From: Cryoendolithus antarcticus
Lineage: Eukaryota > Ascomycota > Dothideomycetes > Cladosporiales > Cladosporiaceae
Length of the DNA: 64,000 nt
NCBI GenBank assembly: GCA_002077065.1
Contig: NAJO01000005.1
Span: 496,001 to 560,000, forward strand
Reading direction: 5' to 3'
The notes beneath the pieces were generated by a model. It had not been told where the DNA came from. It did no database searches and worked only from the letters and a program-made list of their open reading frames with translations. The position numbers were made by a program, and so were the translations under genes. Below, in pieces: positions 11,380 to 22,309 of this stretch; positions within the stretch are counted from its first letter, which is position 1; each line of letters begins with the position of its first letter.

Positions 11380-13038
11380 TCAGAACTCCATCAAGCTCCA
11401 CTGCGTTTTGCCTTGATTCGTAGAAACGTCGATCTGGTACTCCGCAACCTCTCGCTCCTCTTTTCCATTTATTCGCCTGAAAGTAAGATCCGTGACACTA
11501 CCAAGCGCCATGCCCAGACAGATAGGGAGTCGTCCGATCCTGTGCATCTCCCGTTCCTTGGGCTGCAAAGCACTGCAGTCTGCTTCAAAATCCTCATACT
11601 TCATTGAGATCCTTCTCCTCTTCAAGCCGCCCCATCTCGCTTCGAAAGACGCAATGAAAGCCTCGTTCGGATGCAGTATCTGCGATTGGCCTAGCTGATA
11701 GTCGATCTCCTTCAAGCTCGGCAGTCGATACACGAACAACTGCATCCGCGCATGATATCTAAGTTCTTTCTTCGAGCGCTCGGCAAGTAGTAACAGACTG
11801 CCATCACTGCTTAGAGTATAGCTCGGATGGTGCTCGTGCGCAGACGGCATGTTCTCCCAAAGACCGCGGTCATCGGCGAAGGATCCGCCGCAATTGAGAG
11901 TATATGGCATGCTACTCAGATATGAGTCCAAATGCGAGAGCATCGTGACAGAAGTACAGTCTATAGTTGATGCTCCATCAATGCCGGACTGGGCCACTCG
12001 AATGTGGCCATAGACATAGTGGCTACTGCGCCCTCCGCCGTGTTGCTGGGCGGCAAAGTGGAAGCCTGAATGAGCGGATTGAAGCAATTGCAAACCGGCC
12101 AGCCGATGGTGCTCTTGGCTACTCTCGAGGTCGACACTTGGCAAGACAAGCTTCGTTGTGTCGACGAAGATATGCTTCAAGCCTATCCTGCCCTTCCAGT
12201 GCAGCATATCTGCGCATTCTTCGCTAGCTGAATTCACCGCGACTGCGCCGTAGTACACCACCCTACCCCCGTCATTCCACGAAACCCGCAGAAGGTAGTC
12301 GTCGTGTTCGAAAGCCAGCCCGCAGATTGATTGACCTGTAGCCCAAGTCCCGTAAGTGTGGACCACGGAGCTGTTGCCTTCAGCAAGTAGGTCAATGATC
12401 TGTATGGTTCTCTCCTTCGCGATCGCAAGAAGTCGACCACCCCGTGAAAGTGCCAGATGCCGGCTCGCGAGGGGCGGAGTATTGAGCCAAGGGCCCCCGC
12501 TCACCAGGCCTTCAAACTCAGCGAGCTGTCGCTGCTTTACCAGAACATGTAGACTTGAAGTCGACTCGTACAGGTCGATCGATCCGTCATCAACCACGAC
12601 AGATCGCGAGCCTCTACTGGTGCCATGTGTGCGTATGCGCTCGTGCAGCTCGGGCTGCGTTCCTTGGGAGAGATCGGGCTGCCGTGACACCCTCATGCCC
12701 AGCATGAGCGTCCGCGTCGCTTCATCGTAGAGTCGAGCGAGCTCCCTCGGGGTCTCTCTGGCTACATCTGCAGGCGGCGCGATGGGAAGCTTCCGCAATT
12801 GTCTCTCAAGAGTGACAGAGTCTGTGCTAGCGAATCGCCAGGATCTACACACTTTCCTGGCCGCGGCGAAAGTCCTCGAGTCTAGGAAGTCGAAGATATG
12901 TTGCTGCAGTTCGAGCGGCAGACTCATAGCTCCAGTAGAAGCCTGACTCGCTGCTGCCATGGCTATTAGACTGAGTAAGCTGGTATTGCAGCGCGAGAGC
13001 TGCTGTAATGTTCTCGCACTGTACGAGAAATGGTTCAA
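11380..13038 (-). CDS. F-box protein, uncharacterised
   Basis: Intronless ORF of 552 residues. The F-box lies near residues 39-80 (LPLELQQHIFDFLDSRTFAAARKVCRSWR). F-box proteins recruit substrates to SCF ubiquitin ligases through Skp1. The rest contains repeated short beta-like stretches (for example HLALSRGGRLLAIAKERTIQ and YTLSSDGSLLLLAERSK) that suggest a WD40-like or beta-propeller region, but no classical WD repeats. Met27 (12960) is an alternative start that still leaves the F-box intact. It converges with the CIA30 gene, leaving about 150 bases. The substrate cannot be inferred. Confidence 0.8.
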   Translation of the reverse strand: MNHFSYSARTLQQLSRCNTSLLSLIAMAAASQASTGAMSLPLELQQHIFDFLDSRTFAAARKVCRSWRFASTDSVTLERQLRKLPIAPPADVARETPRELARLYDEATRTLMLGMRVSRQPDLSQGTQPELHERIRTHGTSRGSRSVVVDDGSIDLYESTSSLHVLVKQRQLAEFEGLVSGGPWLNTPPLASRHLALSRGGRLLAIAKERTIQIIDLLAEGNSSVVHTYGTWATGQSICGLAFEHDDYLLRVSWNDGGRVVYYGAVAVNSASEECADMLHWKGRIGLKHIFVDTTKLVLPSVDLESSQEHHRLAGLQLLQSAHSGFHFAAQQHGGGRSSHYVYGHIRVAQSGIDGASTIDCTSVTMLSHLDSYLSSMPYTLNCGGSFADDRGLWENMPSAHEHHPSYTLSSDGSLLLLAERSKKELRYHARMQLFVYRLPSLKEIDYQLGQSQILHPNEAFIASFEARWGGLKRRRISMKYEDFEADCSALQPKEREMHRIGRLPICLGMALGSVTDLTFRRINGKEEREVAEYQIDVSTNQGKTQWSLMEF

Positions 13039-13973
13039 TTAAATTGCAATGAACAAGGGAACGAAGTATTCGAGTGCAAAAAGAAACGTAGACCTACGCT
13101 TCCCTGATAACCCACCCCATTCTCAATCTATGTGGCTATCGCGCAATCCATGCTTGTGGCACTATACCGCGCTCTCGCCGTCTCGCGGCACGCAGCAAGG
13201 GCGCAGGATGACATGAGCACGACCGTATGAGCACACACCCACGCGTGAAACACGTTGAGAGGGATCACAACATCCCGTCGGCGCGCACGTCCGCCTGGTG
13301 ATATCTGATAGGGCTGACTGCTCGACTGGCGCCACGTGGATGGCCCTGTCACGGTCACACCACGGCGCCAGGTCGGCGGTGAGAGCGATAAGGCTGGCTG
13401 AGCCGCGGCGCGAGTGTGCTGCAGATTTCCGCGAAGAAGAAATGTGTGGAGCTGATGATGAGGTGACGGACGAGATTGCGGCTGAATCGTGGGCGAAGAC
13501 GCGATAGCGCGCGAGTCGTGGGCTAGTGCAATTGATGATGGGTAAGCGGGGAGTAAAATTGAAAGTGCCGATGAGTGCCGGGATGCACCTCCTACGCCGA
13601 AAGTTTGCTAGCAACAACGCGCTACATATCGCTAATTACAGTATAGAAATACTTTGTCGCTTGCCGAGTGCTCTTCCAGTCTGCAGTCCGCATACGCGAC
13701 CGTGATAACTCCAAGATGTGGTGACAGCTGATAGATATGCACGCCGGACTGCAGACCGATGCTCAGCCCACGCCGAGGACAGCCACTGGCAAGCCACAAG
13801 GGCGGTCCGCTCAAATGGGTGTCGTGAGGTGGCAGACGCGTGTGAGAAGTTTGCTGGTGATGAATTACTCCATTAGATTCTTTTGTAGCTAGGATAGATA
13901 CACAATCGCTCAAAACGCCTTGCTAAATCACAATCCATCAGTTCTTTCTAAAACAGGTACCATGCAATAGTGT
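13039..13973. other. Intergenic region, F-box / MFS transporter
   Basis: About 935 bases between the 5' end of the F-box gene and the 3' end of the MFS gene. Short frames only; nothing recognised. Confidence 0.4.
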
Positions 13974-15933
13974 TCACTTCCTCGACTTCCTCGAAGTCCT
14001 CGAGCTTGTCCTCGAAAGTCCACCATCGCCCTGTCTCCTGAAGCTCTCCCTCGTGTTAATACGATCCAAATCAAATGGATTGCCTTCATAGCTCTTCTTC
14101 CTTGATGCAGCCTGCGGTCTCGACATTGTGGCGCGAATGGGTTTGAACCCACTGCCTTCTGCAATGTTCTCCTCCTCGTATGAGTAGTCAATCGCCTCCT
14201 GCTCCTCTTGGCGTTCGTGCCGCTCAAGATCCTTCTTCCTTGCGTCTTGCTCCGCAGAGTCGGCTTCGGCATCCTTCTCGTTGCCGACCTCGGTCGTAGA
14301 GGAGTTATCGTCGTCCGAGGAAGACTCCATTTGCTTCTGCATCTTCTGCATGAATGCCGCGGATTCAGCGGCGTACTTGCAGCTCTCGCGGATCTTGGCG
14401 CCATATTTGTAGAACAGGAAGGGCATCGGCACGCATGCTAGAGCCAAGAAGGCTGGGATCGTGGAGGCCCAGTGGATGCCGAGACGGCCGTACATTTGCG
14501 ACGTGAAGAGCGGGAATGAGGCACCTGCCAGCGATCGCAGAACGGAGTTGGCAGCCAGAACCGAAGCAGCGAAGATGGTGTAGGCGTCTATGAGGTAGTT
14601 CATAATGCCGAGGAAGACCAAGACCATGCCGAAACCAAAGGGGATACCAGCGAGGATCGAGACGATCCAGTGTATACTGGGTGAATTCGTCCACGCGAAC
14701 CAGAAGAGGCCGATGGGGAGCATGATGCCGCCCAGCATTGTGGGTGGAAGGCGAGACTCTGGTGGCGCGAAGCCCTTGTACTGATCGGAGAGCTTCGAGT
14801 AGCGTTTGTTGTCCCAGATACTGTATGCCACAGCAAGGACCATGCCGACTGCGACACCGAGGAAGGCCAGACCACCGATGCCCGGGCTCCATCCGCGATC
14901 TTGTTGATATACAATCGGGAATGCGCCGAAGAGCATGTACAGCGTGCCGTAGATGATCGCCATGTAGATGCTCAGAAGCATAACGATTGGCTCCTTGAAT
15001 AGCAGAACCCACGGCCGGGATAGTGAGGTGCCGAAAACGTGGCCGAAGGTTGTAGGTCCTTGATCGACGTCGCCCTGGCTCTTGTAGACCTTACCCGTCC
15101 GCTTCGAGAGCTCTGCTGCGCGCTTGCGAAGAAGGACTGGCGCGTAGGTCTCCGGGAGCAGGAAGCAGCCCATGAGCCATAGAACACCGGTGAAGATAGC
15201 CATGACACCTTCAACCCATCTCCACCCAACACTTTGTCCTACGAAGCCACCCACGATAGGTCCCAGAACGGGACCCATGAACGGTGCTGCGGCAAATAGT
15301 GCCATTGCCAAACCTCGCTCTTTCGCCGCGAACATATCCGCAATCACACCTCCAGCGTTCGTCAACGGCGATGAGCCGAAAGCACCAGCGAAGAATCGCA
15401 TGATGATCAGGGTCTCAATGTTCTGTGCGCCTGCAGCTCCAGCGTTGAAGGCTGTTAGTGCCGCGTACGTCCCCGCGAACAAGACTTGTCGTCCGAAAAG
15501 CTCGCTCAATGGCGCCCATAGGAGCGGTCCGATGGCAAAGCCCAACACTATCGCGTTGTCAGTAACGTCCATAATCGTCCTTCAAGTCGCGCGACGTACC
15601 GAAAAGACTCAACCCCAACGTGAACAGCTCCTGACTACACTGAAACTCTTGCAGTATCTGTTTTGAGCCTCCCGAGTATGCCGAAGAACAGAATGCCACC
15701 GCCAACGTAGCAATAGCCACCAGCCCCGTGATACTCCATTTCTTAAGCTTGCTGTAATTCTGTGGATTCCGCGGGTCGTTGTCTATCCAATTCACCACGT
15801 AGGGCGAGTCTTCTGTGCCCTCGCCGTCGTAATTCCAGCTCTCGACCTCGGGTGTTATGCCGTGGTGGTGGAAGACTGTGCTGAAGAAGGGTAGCTTCGT
15901 GCGATGGCCGGACTCAATGTCCCTTTCCGCCAT
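13974..15933 (-). CDS. MFS transporter, DHA1 drug/polyamine:H+ antiporter type
   Basis: Two exons on the minus strand, 15933..15600 and 15547..13974, giving 635 residues. The junction restores LGLSLFVLGFAIGPLLWAPL in transmembrane segment 2. About 12 hydrophobic segments are visible. DHA1 signatures include the motif-A-like LSELFGRQ loop, RFFAGAFGSSPLTNAGGVIA, and the PETYAPVLLRKRA loop typical of fungal polyamine/fluconazole exporters (Tpo/Flr1 group). The N-terminus has the common NWIDNDPRNPQNY motif before segment 1. A cytoplasmic tail of about 125 residues is acidic, then Ser/Arg-rich (SRTSSRTSRKSRK end), longer than in many family members. An in-frame ATG at 15987 is possible, but 15933 gives the usual N-terminus. 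The substrate is not predictable. Confidence 0.9.
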
Positions 15934-16879
15934 GGCTGGATGTTGTGTGGGTGGCGACAGGGATGCGAGATCACTGATTTGCAACAAGACAGATCGAAGG
16001 AAATGAAACCTTTAGAGGAAACGCGCGGTAGCACCGTAATAGATGCGCGAGCGTGTAGATGATGTAACGGTCGAAGTCTGTTCCGCGGAGTAAAGAGAGG
16101 CAGATCGATGGGGATATATGAATTGCAGACGATAACACTGATGATCAACAAGATGAGAAATCAGTCGCACGGAAGCAGTGTCGTCCGCCGTCAACGGAAA
16201 GTATCCATTATTGCCACTACTCACCTTCACCAGAGCGTATACGGCGTTTAGAGCGAAAGTACGTCGTAAAAGCGAGTGCCGTTGGGCCAGCGCGCGGATA
16301 TCGGGTTGCCGTGTGCATGGCGATAAATTGCAAAATAAACTTTGGAGAGATCTTATGCACCGTGATCGGCAATGACGTCAAACCTTCACTGATGCGACAG
16401 ACCGAGTTGCGAGTTGCTCGTGGCAAACTTCGAACAGGCCGAACTAGTGGTGAACGCTCGACAGACTGCGGAATCCCGCGACTAACGTGGTGTTTTGTAT
16501 GCGCTCACGAAGAGACGTAATCTTCATATGGTAACAGAGGAAAGAACAGCCTCAAATTGTTCTTGCACAAAATGCAAGCTTCTCGGGACAACGGCAATCG
16601 GAGTCTTAGCACCGACCGCATGACTCGGTTGTTGGGTAATCACGTCACAGAAAAGTCCCCGAGGGGCTTTCAACAGCAACTTTCCACCGAATCGGCCGAG
16701 TTGGTTGTTGTTCGTGGCCGACACGCGATGACCGAATATCGAGATGAGTGATGGTGACCCGCGAGTGGTTTGGTAGTGAAGCTCCCGGCATGTCATGCAT
16801 GCTCGGCCGTGCAAGATGTAAGCCCGGGTTATCAGCATCACCTATGTACACATGCTGGGTACCTTCCTCGACTCGCCCA
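15934..16879. other. Intergenic region upstream of the MFS gene
   Basis: About 950 bases holding the MFS promoter and the 3' flank of the aminotransferase. No gene or recognised regulatory element seen. Confidence 0.4.
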
Positions 16880-18163
16880 TCATACCTTCCAACTCCATGG
16901 ATGATCCTCCTCGCCATACTGTATGCCCTCAATCCAGTCCTTCATCCTCAGCGTCACAGGTCCAACCTGTTGGTCCTCCCTCAACCCGCAGTTGACCAGC
17001 TCGCCCTTGTAGGATATGCTCCTCACCGGACTGACCACAGCCGCTGTCCCTGAGCCGAAGACCTCCAGAAGTCTGCCCTCTCTCGCAGCATCTGCCACCT
17101 CGCGCATGTGGAACTTCTTCTCGCTCACTTTCCAGCCCTCGGGCACAAGCCTCTCCCTCGCGAGCTGCAGGATCGAGTCTCTTACCACGCCCTCAAGTAT
17201 CGTCCCGTCCAGCGGCGCGGTCATGAGCTCCTTCTGCCCATCCTTGTTCACGATCGCAGTAAACAGATTCATCGTGCCGACCTCCGTGACGAAATCCTCC
17301 TTCTCCCCCGTACGCTCGTCCACGTCCTCGAAAAGCCACAAGTTCTGTTGGAACCCTCTCGTAGCAGCCTGCATCTGCGGCACAATGCAAGGCGCGTAGT
17401 TCGCTCCCAGCTTGCTCGCGCCTACACCTCCAGGCCAAGCTCTCACAGCGTATGTAGTAGCCTCCAGCGAGATAGCCTTGAAGCCCGTCGGGTAGTAAGG
17501 ACCTACAGGACTCGCGATCACATACAGCAGGGCACTCCCAGGCGGCCCTACACCAAGCGTCTTTTGCGTACCAATCATGTTCGGCCGTATGTACAGACTG
17601 TAGCCCCTTTGCGACGGAATGAATCTCTCCTCCAGTCGGCAGAAGTTCTTGATCAACTCTATCACCTTCTCGCCCTCGAATGTTGGCAGTGCAATGCGCG
17701 CCACACTTTTGTTAAGTCGCTTCATGTTCATATCCGGTCTGAACAGCCTCACCTGCCCAGTCTTGTCCTTGTACGCCTTCATGCCCTCGAAAGCCTCGAA
17801 GGCATAGTGGAAGACGCATGTCGCTGGGTCAAGGCTGAGGTTTTGGTAGGGTGTAATCTTCGGGTCTAGCCAGCCGTCTGCGGCGGTCCATTCGAGCGAC
17901 AGCATATGGTCAGTGAAGAACCGGCCGAAGATGAGCTTCTCGTTCGCGGTGAGTTGTTTCGGGGTTGTAGTCTTTGTGATGGAGAAGTTGGAAAGGTCTA
18001 TGGCACGAAGCCGCTGATCGGAAGCATCCGGAGCGGCTATGCTGTAGGGTCTTCGGCGTGTCTGAGAAGGTGTGAGGAGACATCTTGAGGATGAAAGGGC
18101 GCGAACGGGTGCTGGGAGGATGGTGGTGCCTCGGGGTAGGCAGAGGCGGAGAGTGGACGCCAT
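16880..18163 (-). CDS. BAT1: Branched-chain amino acid aminotransferase, mitochondrial
   Basis: Intronless frame; from Met at 18163 it encodes 427 residues. The enzyme interconverts Leu, Ile and Val with their 2-oxo acids using PLP (class IV fold). Visible family motifs are FHYAFEAFEGMKAY, RLFRPDMNMKRLNKS, YIRPNMIGT, the PLP-lysine region GGVGASKLGANYAP, EVGTMNLF, DGTILEGVVRDSIL and EVFGSGTAAVVSP. The N-terminus from 18163 is rich in Arg, Ser and Leu and lacks acidic residues, like a mitochondrial presequence. The open frame extends upstream to an ATG at 18280, but the extra 39 residues look less like a targeting peptide, so I prefer 18163. The gene is divergent from SCY1. Confidence 0.93.
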   Translation of the reverse strand: MASTLRLCLPRGTTILPAPVRALSSSRCLLTPSQTRRRPYSIAAPDASDQRLRAIDLSNFSITKTTTPKQLTANEKLIFGRFFTDHMLSLEWTAADGWLDPKITPYQNLSLDPATCVFHYAFEAFEGMKAYKDKTGQVRLFRPDMNMKRLNKSVARIALPTFEGEKVIELIKNFCRLEERFIPSQRGYSLYIRPNMIGTQKTLGVGPPGSALLYVIASPVGPYYPTGFKAISLEATTYAVRAWPGGVGASKLGANYAPCIVPQMQAATRGFQQNLWLFEDVDERTGEKEDFVTEVGTMNLFTAIVNKDGQKELMTAPLDGTILEGVVRDSILQLARERLVPEGWKVSEKKFHMREVADAAREGRLLEVFGSGTAAVVSPVRSISYKGELVNCGLREDQQVGPVTLRMKDWIEGIQYGEEDHPWSWKV

Positions 18164-18579
18164 TGGGAGTGGTGGTAATGGAGAGGTCGAAGCTAGAGGG
18201 CTGCCAGAGCTGCAGCTTACATGTGAAGATGAAGAGACATGATATGACTGTGCTGTGTAGTAAGGCGCGTGCTCATGCATTGGACCTCGACATTATTGCC
18301 CCGGCGTCGGAGTGATGTTCCCCGAAGCCGCTAGACGCCGCGATATGAGCGCCTCGGAAAGATTTAGTCGACGATTTCGATATGTTTCGCACAGACGAGA
18401 GACGAACTGGACAGTGAAGGTGGAGACTAGAGTAGTAGTCACATGTTTGCAGGGTCGCATCTGAATCGCTTGCCGCCGGGAATCTGATCACGAACACACG
18501 CGCAAGGCAGCAACGATGATACTGCGGTACACTACGTGATCAAGGCTTGATCGCGCAGTCATCTCAACAGACCGCCGCA
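18164..18579. promoter_or_regulatory. Divergent promoter region, BAT / SCY1
   Basis: 416 bases between two divergent starts. I did not find a TGACTCA Cpc1/Gcn4 site here, which would be expected if the aminotransferase were under general amino-acid control. Confidence 0.4.
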
Positions 18580-21264
18580 ATGTTCTCAAACGCCCTGAAA
18601 TCCTTCAGTTCCAATATCTCGGCCAATTACACCATCGCACCGCAGCCTTCGTCCACTTCAGGACCATGGCGGATCTTCGATGCCAAGCGGAAGAACACTG
18701 GAAAGGCTGTCTCGGTGTTTGTCTTCGACAAGAAGACTCTCGAGCCGCAAGGCGGTGGGCTCGGCGGTCGTGGGAATGCTGCGTCGCTCAAGCGAGCTCA
18801 TGAGGAGGTCATTGACAGACTGCGGCGGGAGGCGAGCAGCTTGGCTCGGCTACGGCATCCGAGCGTCCTAGAGCTCGTGGAGCCTGTAGAGGAAACTCGA
18901 AACGGAGGGCTCATGTTCGCCACGGAGCATGTGACTGCTAGTCTAGCGAGTCTACTGCACGAGAAAGATGAGCAGGAGCGCGCAGGTGGTGTAGGCGGGA
19001 GAGGCAGCCGATACGTTGTCGAGGAGCAGGATGGTACGAGACGGCGAAGAGAACTGGAGATTGATGAGCTGGAAATTCAGAAAGGACTACTGCAGCTGGG
19101 CAAAGGTCTTGAGTTTCTGCACGAAAGTGCTGGCTTGGTGCACGCGAATCTCACACCAGAAGCTGTATTGGTGAACGCCAAAGGCGACTGGAAGATTGCG
19201 GGACTAGGCTTCTGCGGACCTCACGCCTCGAGTACTGCGGCGACCAGTCTTGCGCCTATCTCGTTACACGAAGTGCTCAATCACGACCCCAGGCTGCCGA
19301 AGAGCGTGCAGCTGAACTTAGACTACTCTTCCCCAGACTTCGTACTCGACAACCAGCTAGTGGCATCTGCTGACATGTTCTCGCTTGGCTTGCTTGTCAT
19401 CGCCCTTTACAATTCGCCTCATACTTCTCCTCTGAGCACTGGCGGTTCCCTATCCGGCTACAAGCGCACGTTTGCAAGCTCAAGCACCGTACCTTCGCAG
19501 AGTAACAACTTTCTCGTACCGTCTTCGAACCCTCTTCCGCCTCGATTAGCATCTGAACTTCTTCCGAGATTGATCACCAGGCGAGCGGCGCAGAGGATGA
19601 GTGCGCGCGAATTTCAAGAAGCTAGCTACTTCGACAACATCCTGGTGTCTACGATCCGCTTCCTCGATGCACTGCCCGCTAAGACTGCGAATGAGAAAGC
19701 GCAATTCATGCGCGGACTGCCGCGGATCATTTCACAATTTCCACGTTCAGTGCTCGAGAAGAAAGTCTTGCCAGCGCTCCTGGATGAGATGAAGGACAAA
19801 GAATTGCTTGCGCCAATCCTAGCAAATGTGTTCGTGATGGTGAAGATCATGCCAACTGGCAAGCGACCTTTCACAGAAAAGGTGGTGCCCAAGCTTCGAG
19901 AAGTCTTCTTGGCGAAGTCTAACGCTGCCAATGAGCGAGACACAGGTCGCGAAGCCGGGCTGATGGTTATACTCGAAAATATGCAGATCGCAGCCGAGAA
20001 TTGTCCTGGTAAGGAGTTTAGAGAAGACATCCTACCAATCCTAGAGCTAGCTCTCGAAAGTCCAACGCATGGTCTCGTGGACGCCGCGCTCGGCACCCTG
20101 CCTCATGTACTACCTGTGCTGGACTTCAGCACGATCAAGAATGAGCTCTTCCCCGTCATTGCCACAGGCTTTGCAAAGACCAGCAGTCTGGCAATCAAGG
20201 TCCGAGGACTGGAAGCCATTTGTGTGCTCTGTGGTGGTAGCAATGGTGCGAACGTCAACAATGATGACTTAAATGGCTTGGGCGATCAAGAGAAGAAGTC
20301 TTCGACCTCCAGCAGCGCTATGTTGGATAAGTTCACTGTTCAGGAAAAAGTCGTCCCTTTGCTGAAAGGCATCAAGACGAAAGAGCCCGGCGTCATGATG
20401 GCTGCTTTGAAGGTGTTCAAGAAGGTCGGCCAGGTTGCTGATACCGACTTCCTCGCTATGGAAGTGCTCCCGTTACTCTGGGCGTTCAGCTTAGGTCCAT
20501 TACTCGATCTACAGCAGTTCGAGGTATTCATGGAATTGATCAGGAGTTTGTCAGGGAAGATTGAGCGAGAGCATACGAGGAAGCTGAGAGAGATGAGTAG
20601 GGAGAATGCGAATGCTGCTCTTGGTGTGCGGCATCCGGGAGTCTCTCGGACCGGCAGCAGCGTAGCGTTTGCTTCAAGTGGTCTGCAGAACAGCGAAGAT
20701 GTAGACTTCGCAGCTCTAGTCTCTGGACGCAATGCTACGAAGCCAGGCGGCGAAGACTTGATGAACGACTGGGGAGCTCCTACAGCGCAACCCGCACGCC
20801 CACAGCCGAACAATGGTGTCCCAACGTTCGCGTGGCAGACGACATCATCTACCGCGCAGCCCTCATTGGCTTCGGCTATGGGTAGCTACGGTCTTCAAGC
20901 AAACGGGCAGAGTTCACATCGGGCAATCACCCCCGATCAAACGCTTTCCTCCTTCGCGACCCTGACGCCGAGCATGCCGTGGTCTCAGCCTCTACAGCCG
21001 ACATCGCCTTCCGTCATACCGTTGCGCCCCGCACAGCCATTGTCAGCTACTGGTGCAGGGAGCCAGATCAACTGGGCCGCAGCTTCCAAGCCTGTCTCAG
21101 TGGGACAAACGGCGATGAGTGGCAGGGCGTTTGGTCTGCCACCGCCACCCACGAACACGCAGAGGGTAGGTGTTGGCGTCAACGGTATGATGGCAGGAAC
21201 GCAGCCTCAAGCCCAGCCAGGTGGCCCGAAGAAAGGTTTAGATCAGTATGAGAGTCTGCTTTGA
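18580..21264 (+). CDS. SCY1: SCY1-like pseudokinase (SCYL2 group)
   Basis: Intronless, 894 residues from the ATG at 18580; the open frame begins slightly upstream without another ATG. The N-terminal 350 residues are a kinase-like domain with starting motif NYTIAPQPSSTSGPWRIFDA. The catalytic HRD is replaced by LVHANLTPEAVLVN and DFG by IAGLGFCG, so it should be catalytically dead. Residues about 350-620 are helical repeats of HEAT type (MRGLPRIISQFP, LLDEMKDKELLAPIL). The C-terminal 250 residues are Gln/Pro/Ser/Ala-rich and end in GLDQYESLL. This layout matches yeast Scy1 and SCYL2, which act in clathrin-linked Golgi-endosome traffic. No substrate kinase activity should be assumed. Confidence 0.9.
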   Translation: MFSNALKSFSSNISANYTIAPQPSSTSGPWRIFDAKRKNTGKAVSVFVFDKKTLEPQGGGLGGRGNAASLKRAHEEVIDRLRREASSLARLRHPSVLELVEPVEETRNGGLMFATEHVTASLASLLHEKDEQERAGGVGGRGSRYVVEEQDGTRRRRELEIDELEIQKGLLQLGKGLEFLHESAGLVHANLTPEAVLVNAKGDWKIAGLGFCGPHASSTAATSLAPISLHEVLNHDPRLPKSVQLNLDYSSPDFVLDNQLVASADMFSLGLLVIALYNSPHTSPLSTGGSLSGYKRTFASSSTVPSQSNNFLVPSSNPLPPRLASELLPRLITRRAAQRMSAREFQEASYFDNILVSTIRFLDALPAKTANEKAQFMRGLPRIISQFPRSVLEKKVLPALLDEMKDKELLAPILANVFVMVKIMPTGKRPFTEKVVPKLREVFLAKSNAANERDTGREAGLMVILENMQIAAENCPGKEFREDILPILELALESPTHGLVDAALGTLPHVLPVLDFSTIKNELFPVIATGFAKTSSLAIKVRGLEAICVLCGGSNGANVNNDDLNGLGDQEKKSSTSSSAMLDKFTVQEKVVPLLKGIKTKEPGVMMAALKVFKKVGQVADTDFLAMEVLPLLWAFSLGPLLDLQQFEVFMELIRSLSGKIEREHTRKLREMSRENANAALGVRHPGVSRTGSSVAFASSGLQNSEDVDFAALVSGRNATKPGGEDLMNDWGAPTAQPARPQPNNGVPTFAWQTTSSTAQPSLASAMGSYGLQANGQSSHRAITPDQTLSSFATLTPSMPWSQPLQPTSPSVIPLRPAQPLSATGAGSQINWAAASKPVSVGQTAMSGRAFGLPPPPTNTQRVGVGVNGMMAGTQPQAQPGGPKKGLDQYESLL

Positions 21265-22309
21265 GTGGTGTGGAGCTTTAGATACCCAAATGCATCGAAT
21301 TGGTCGTGATATTGCAAAGTTCGAATGCTTCTGTGCGTGCCTCGAGGCTATGCAGTCGTGACGGTATGCTCTCGATATCTGCTCGATAAAAGATGATTTG
21401 CGACCTCCCGACCCTGACAAGACATGCAAGAGCTGATGGGCAATTGTCACACTTAGACCATCAAACCTTATAGAAGTGGAACCGAAGAAGCGGTTACTGG
21501 CGTCTTCGCCGGCACCTCACTCCCTTGTCAACGAAGCTCATGTCGGACCTGCGAAGCTTGACATGCCGCACTGCTCGATGGCGTGTTGGTACCTTACATG
21601 ATCCGAAGCCACAGTACACTTTGGGCTGTCGAAATCTACCCTCCTACAAGCACCCAATGTTCCGCATGTAGCACGCGATCAACGCGGAGCTGAAGCCGAA
21701 TCTTCGGATGTTCCGGCATTGCGTTGTGACTCGCCGAGCAAGCTGCTCTACTCAATTTCAGTCCTCTGTTCCACTGGAGTGCGCATCTATGGCACGCTTC
21801 GTACTTCGGATTGACGTCTGGCATCTCATCAAGAGACACGCCTGCATGCATAGCAATCGACGTCGATACAAAGTACAGGTAACGCGCTAGCCACGCACCT
21901 TCCCCAGATTCCAGCCAGAAATGCGGGGCCTAGCATTCAGCGCTAGCTCCAATTGGATGCCTTGATCGCGTGAGCAGTGGGATGATACCGTCTGGGAATA
22001 GCTCGTAGCTTGTAGGCAAGGAGCCTGGTCGCACCTGCTGCGCGTTCCAGGAGCCGGAGAGGGGAGTACTGTACGTACCTCGATGGTCACGAGCTCTAGG
22101 TGCAGCCCCGCGCGGACAGTCAAGGAGCTTGGGCTTGTATTGATCAGCCGTTAATGAGCATGTAGTGCTCACTTGACTTGCCCTCCTTCTCTTCGTCTTG
22201 CAACCAGTCTTCATCATCACTAGCAAGACACAGCTTAACCTCAGCTTACCAACGACTTCAGCATCGCGTTAAAGCTCCCCTCCGTGAGCATCCGTCCACA
22301 CTCATCACA
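21265..22309. other. Intergenic region, SCY1 / DUF6699-like
   Basis: About 1 kb without a supportable gene; short frames on both strands only. Confidence 0.4.

Noticed and set aside
14365..15012. 215-codon antisense-frame ORF within the MFS gene
   Set aside because: Same strand, wrong frame; His/Arg-rich shadow of a clear transporter frame.
17108..17869. 253-codon plus-strand ORF opposite the aminotransferase
   Set aside because: Overlaps the conserved BAT domain fully; composition is that of an antisense shadow.
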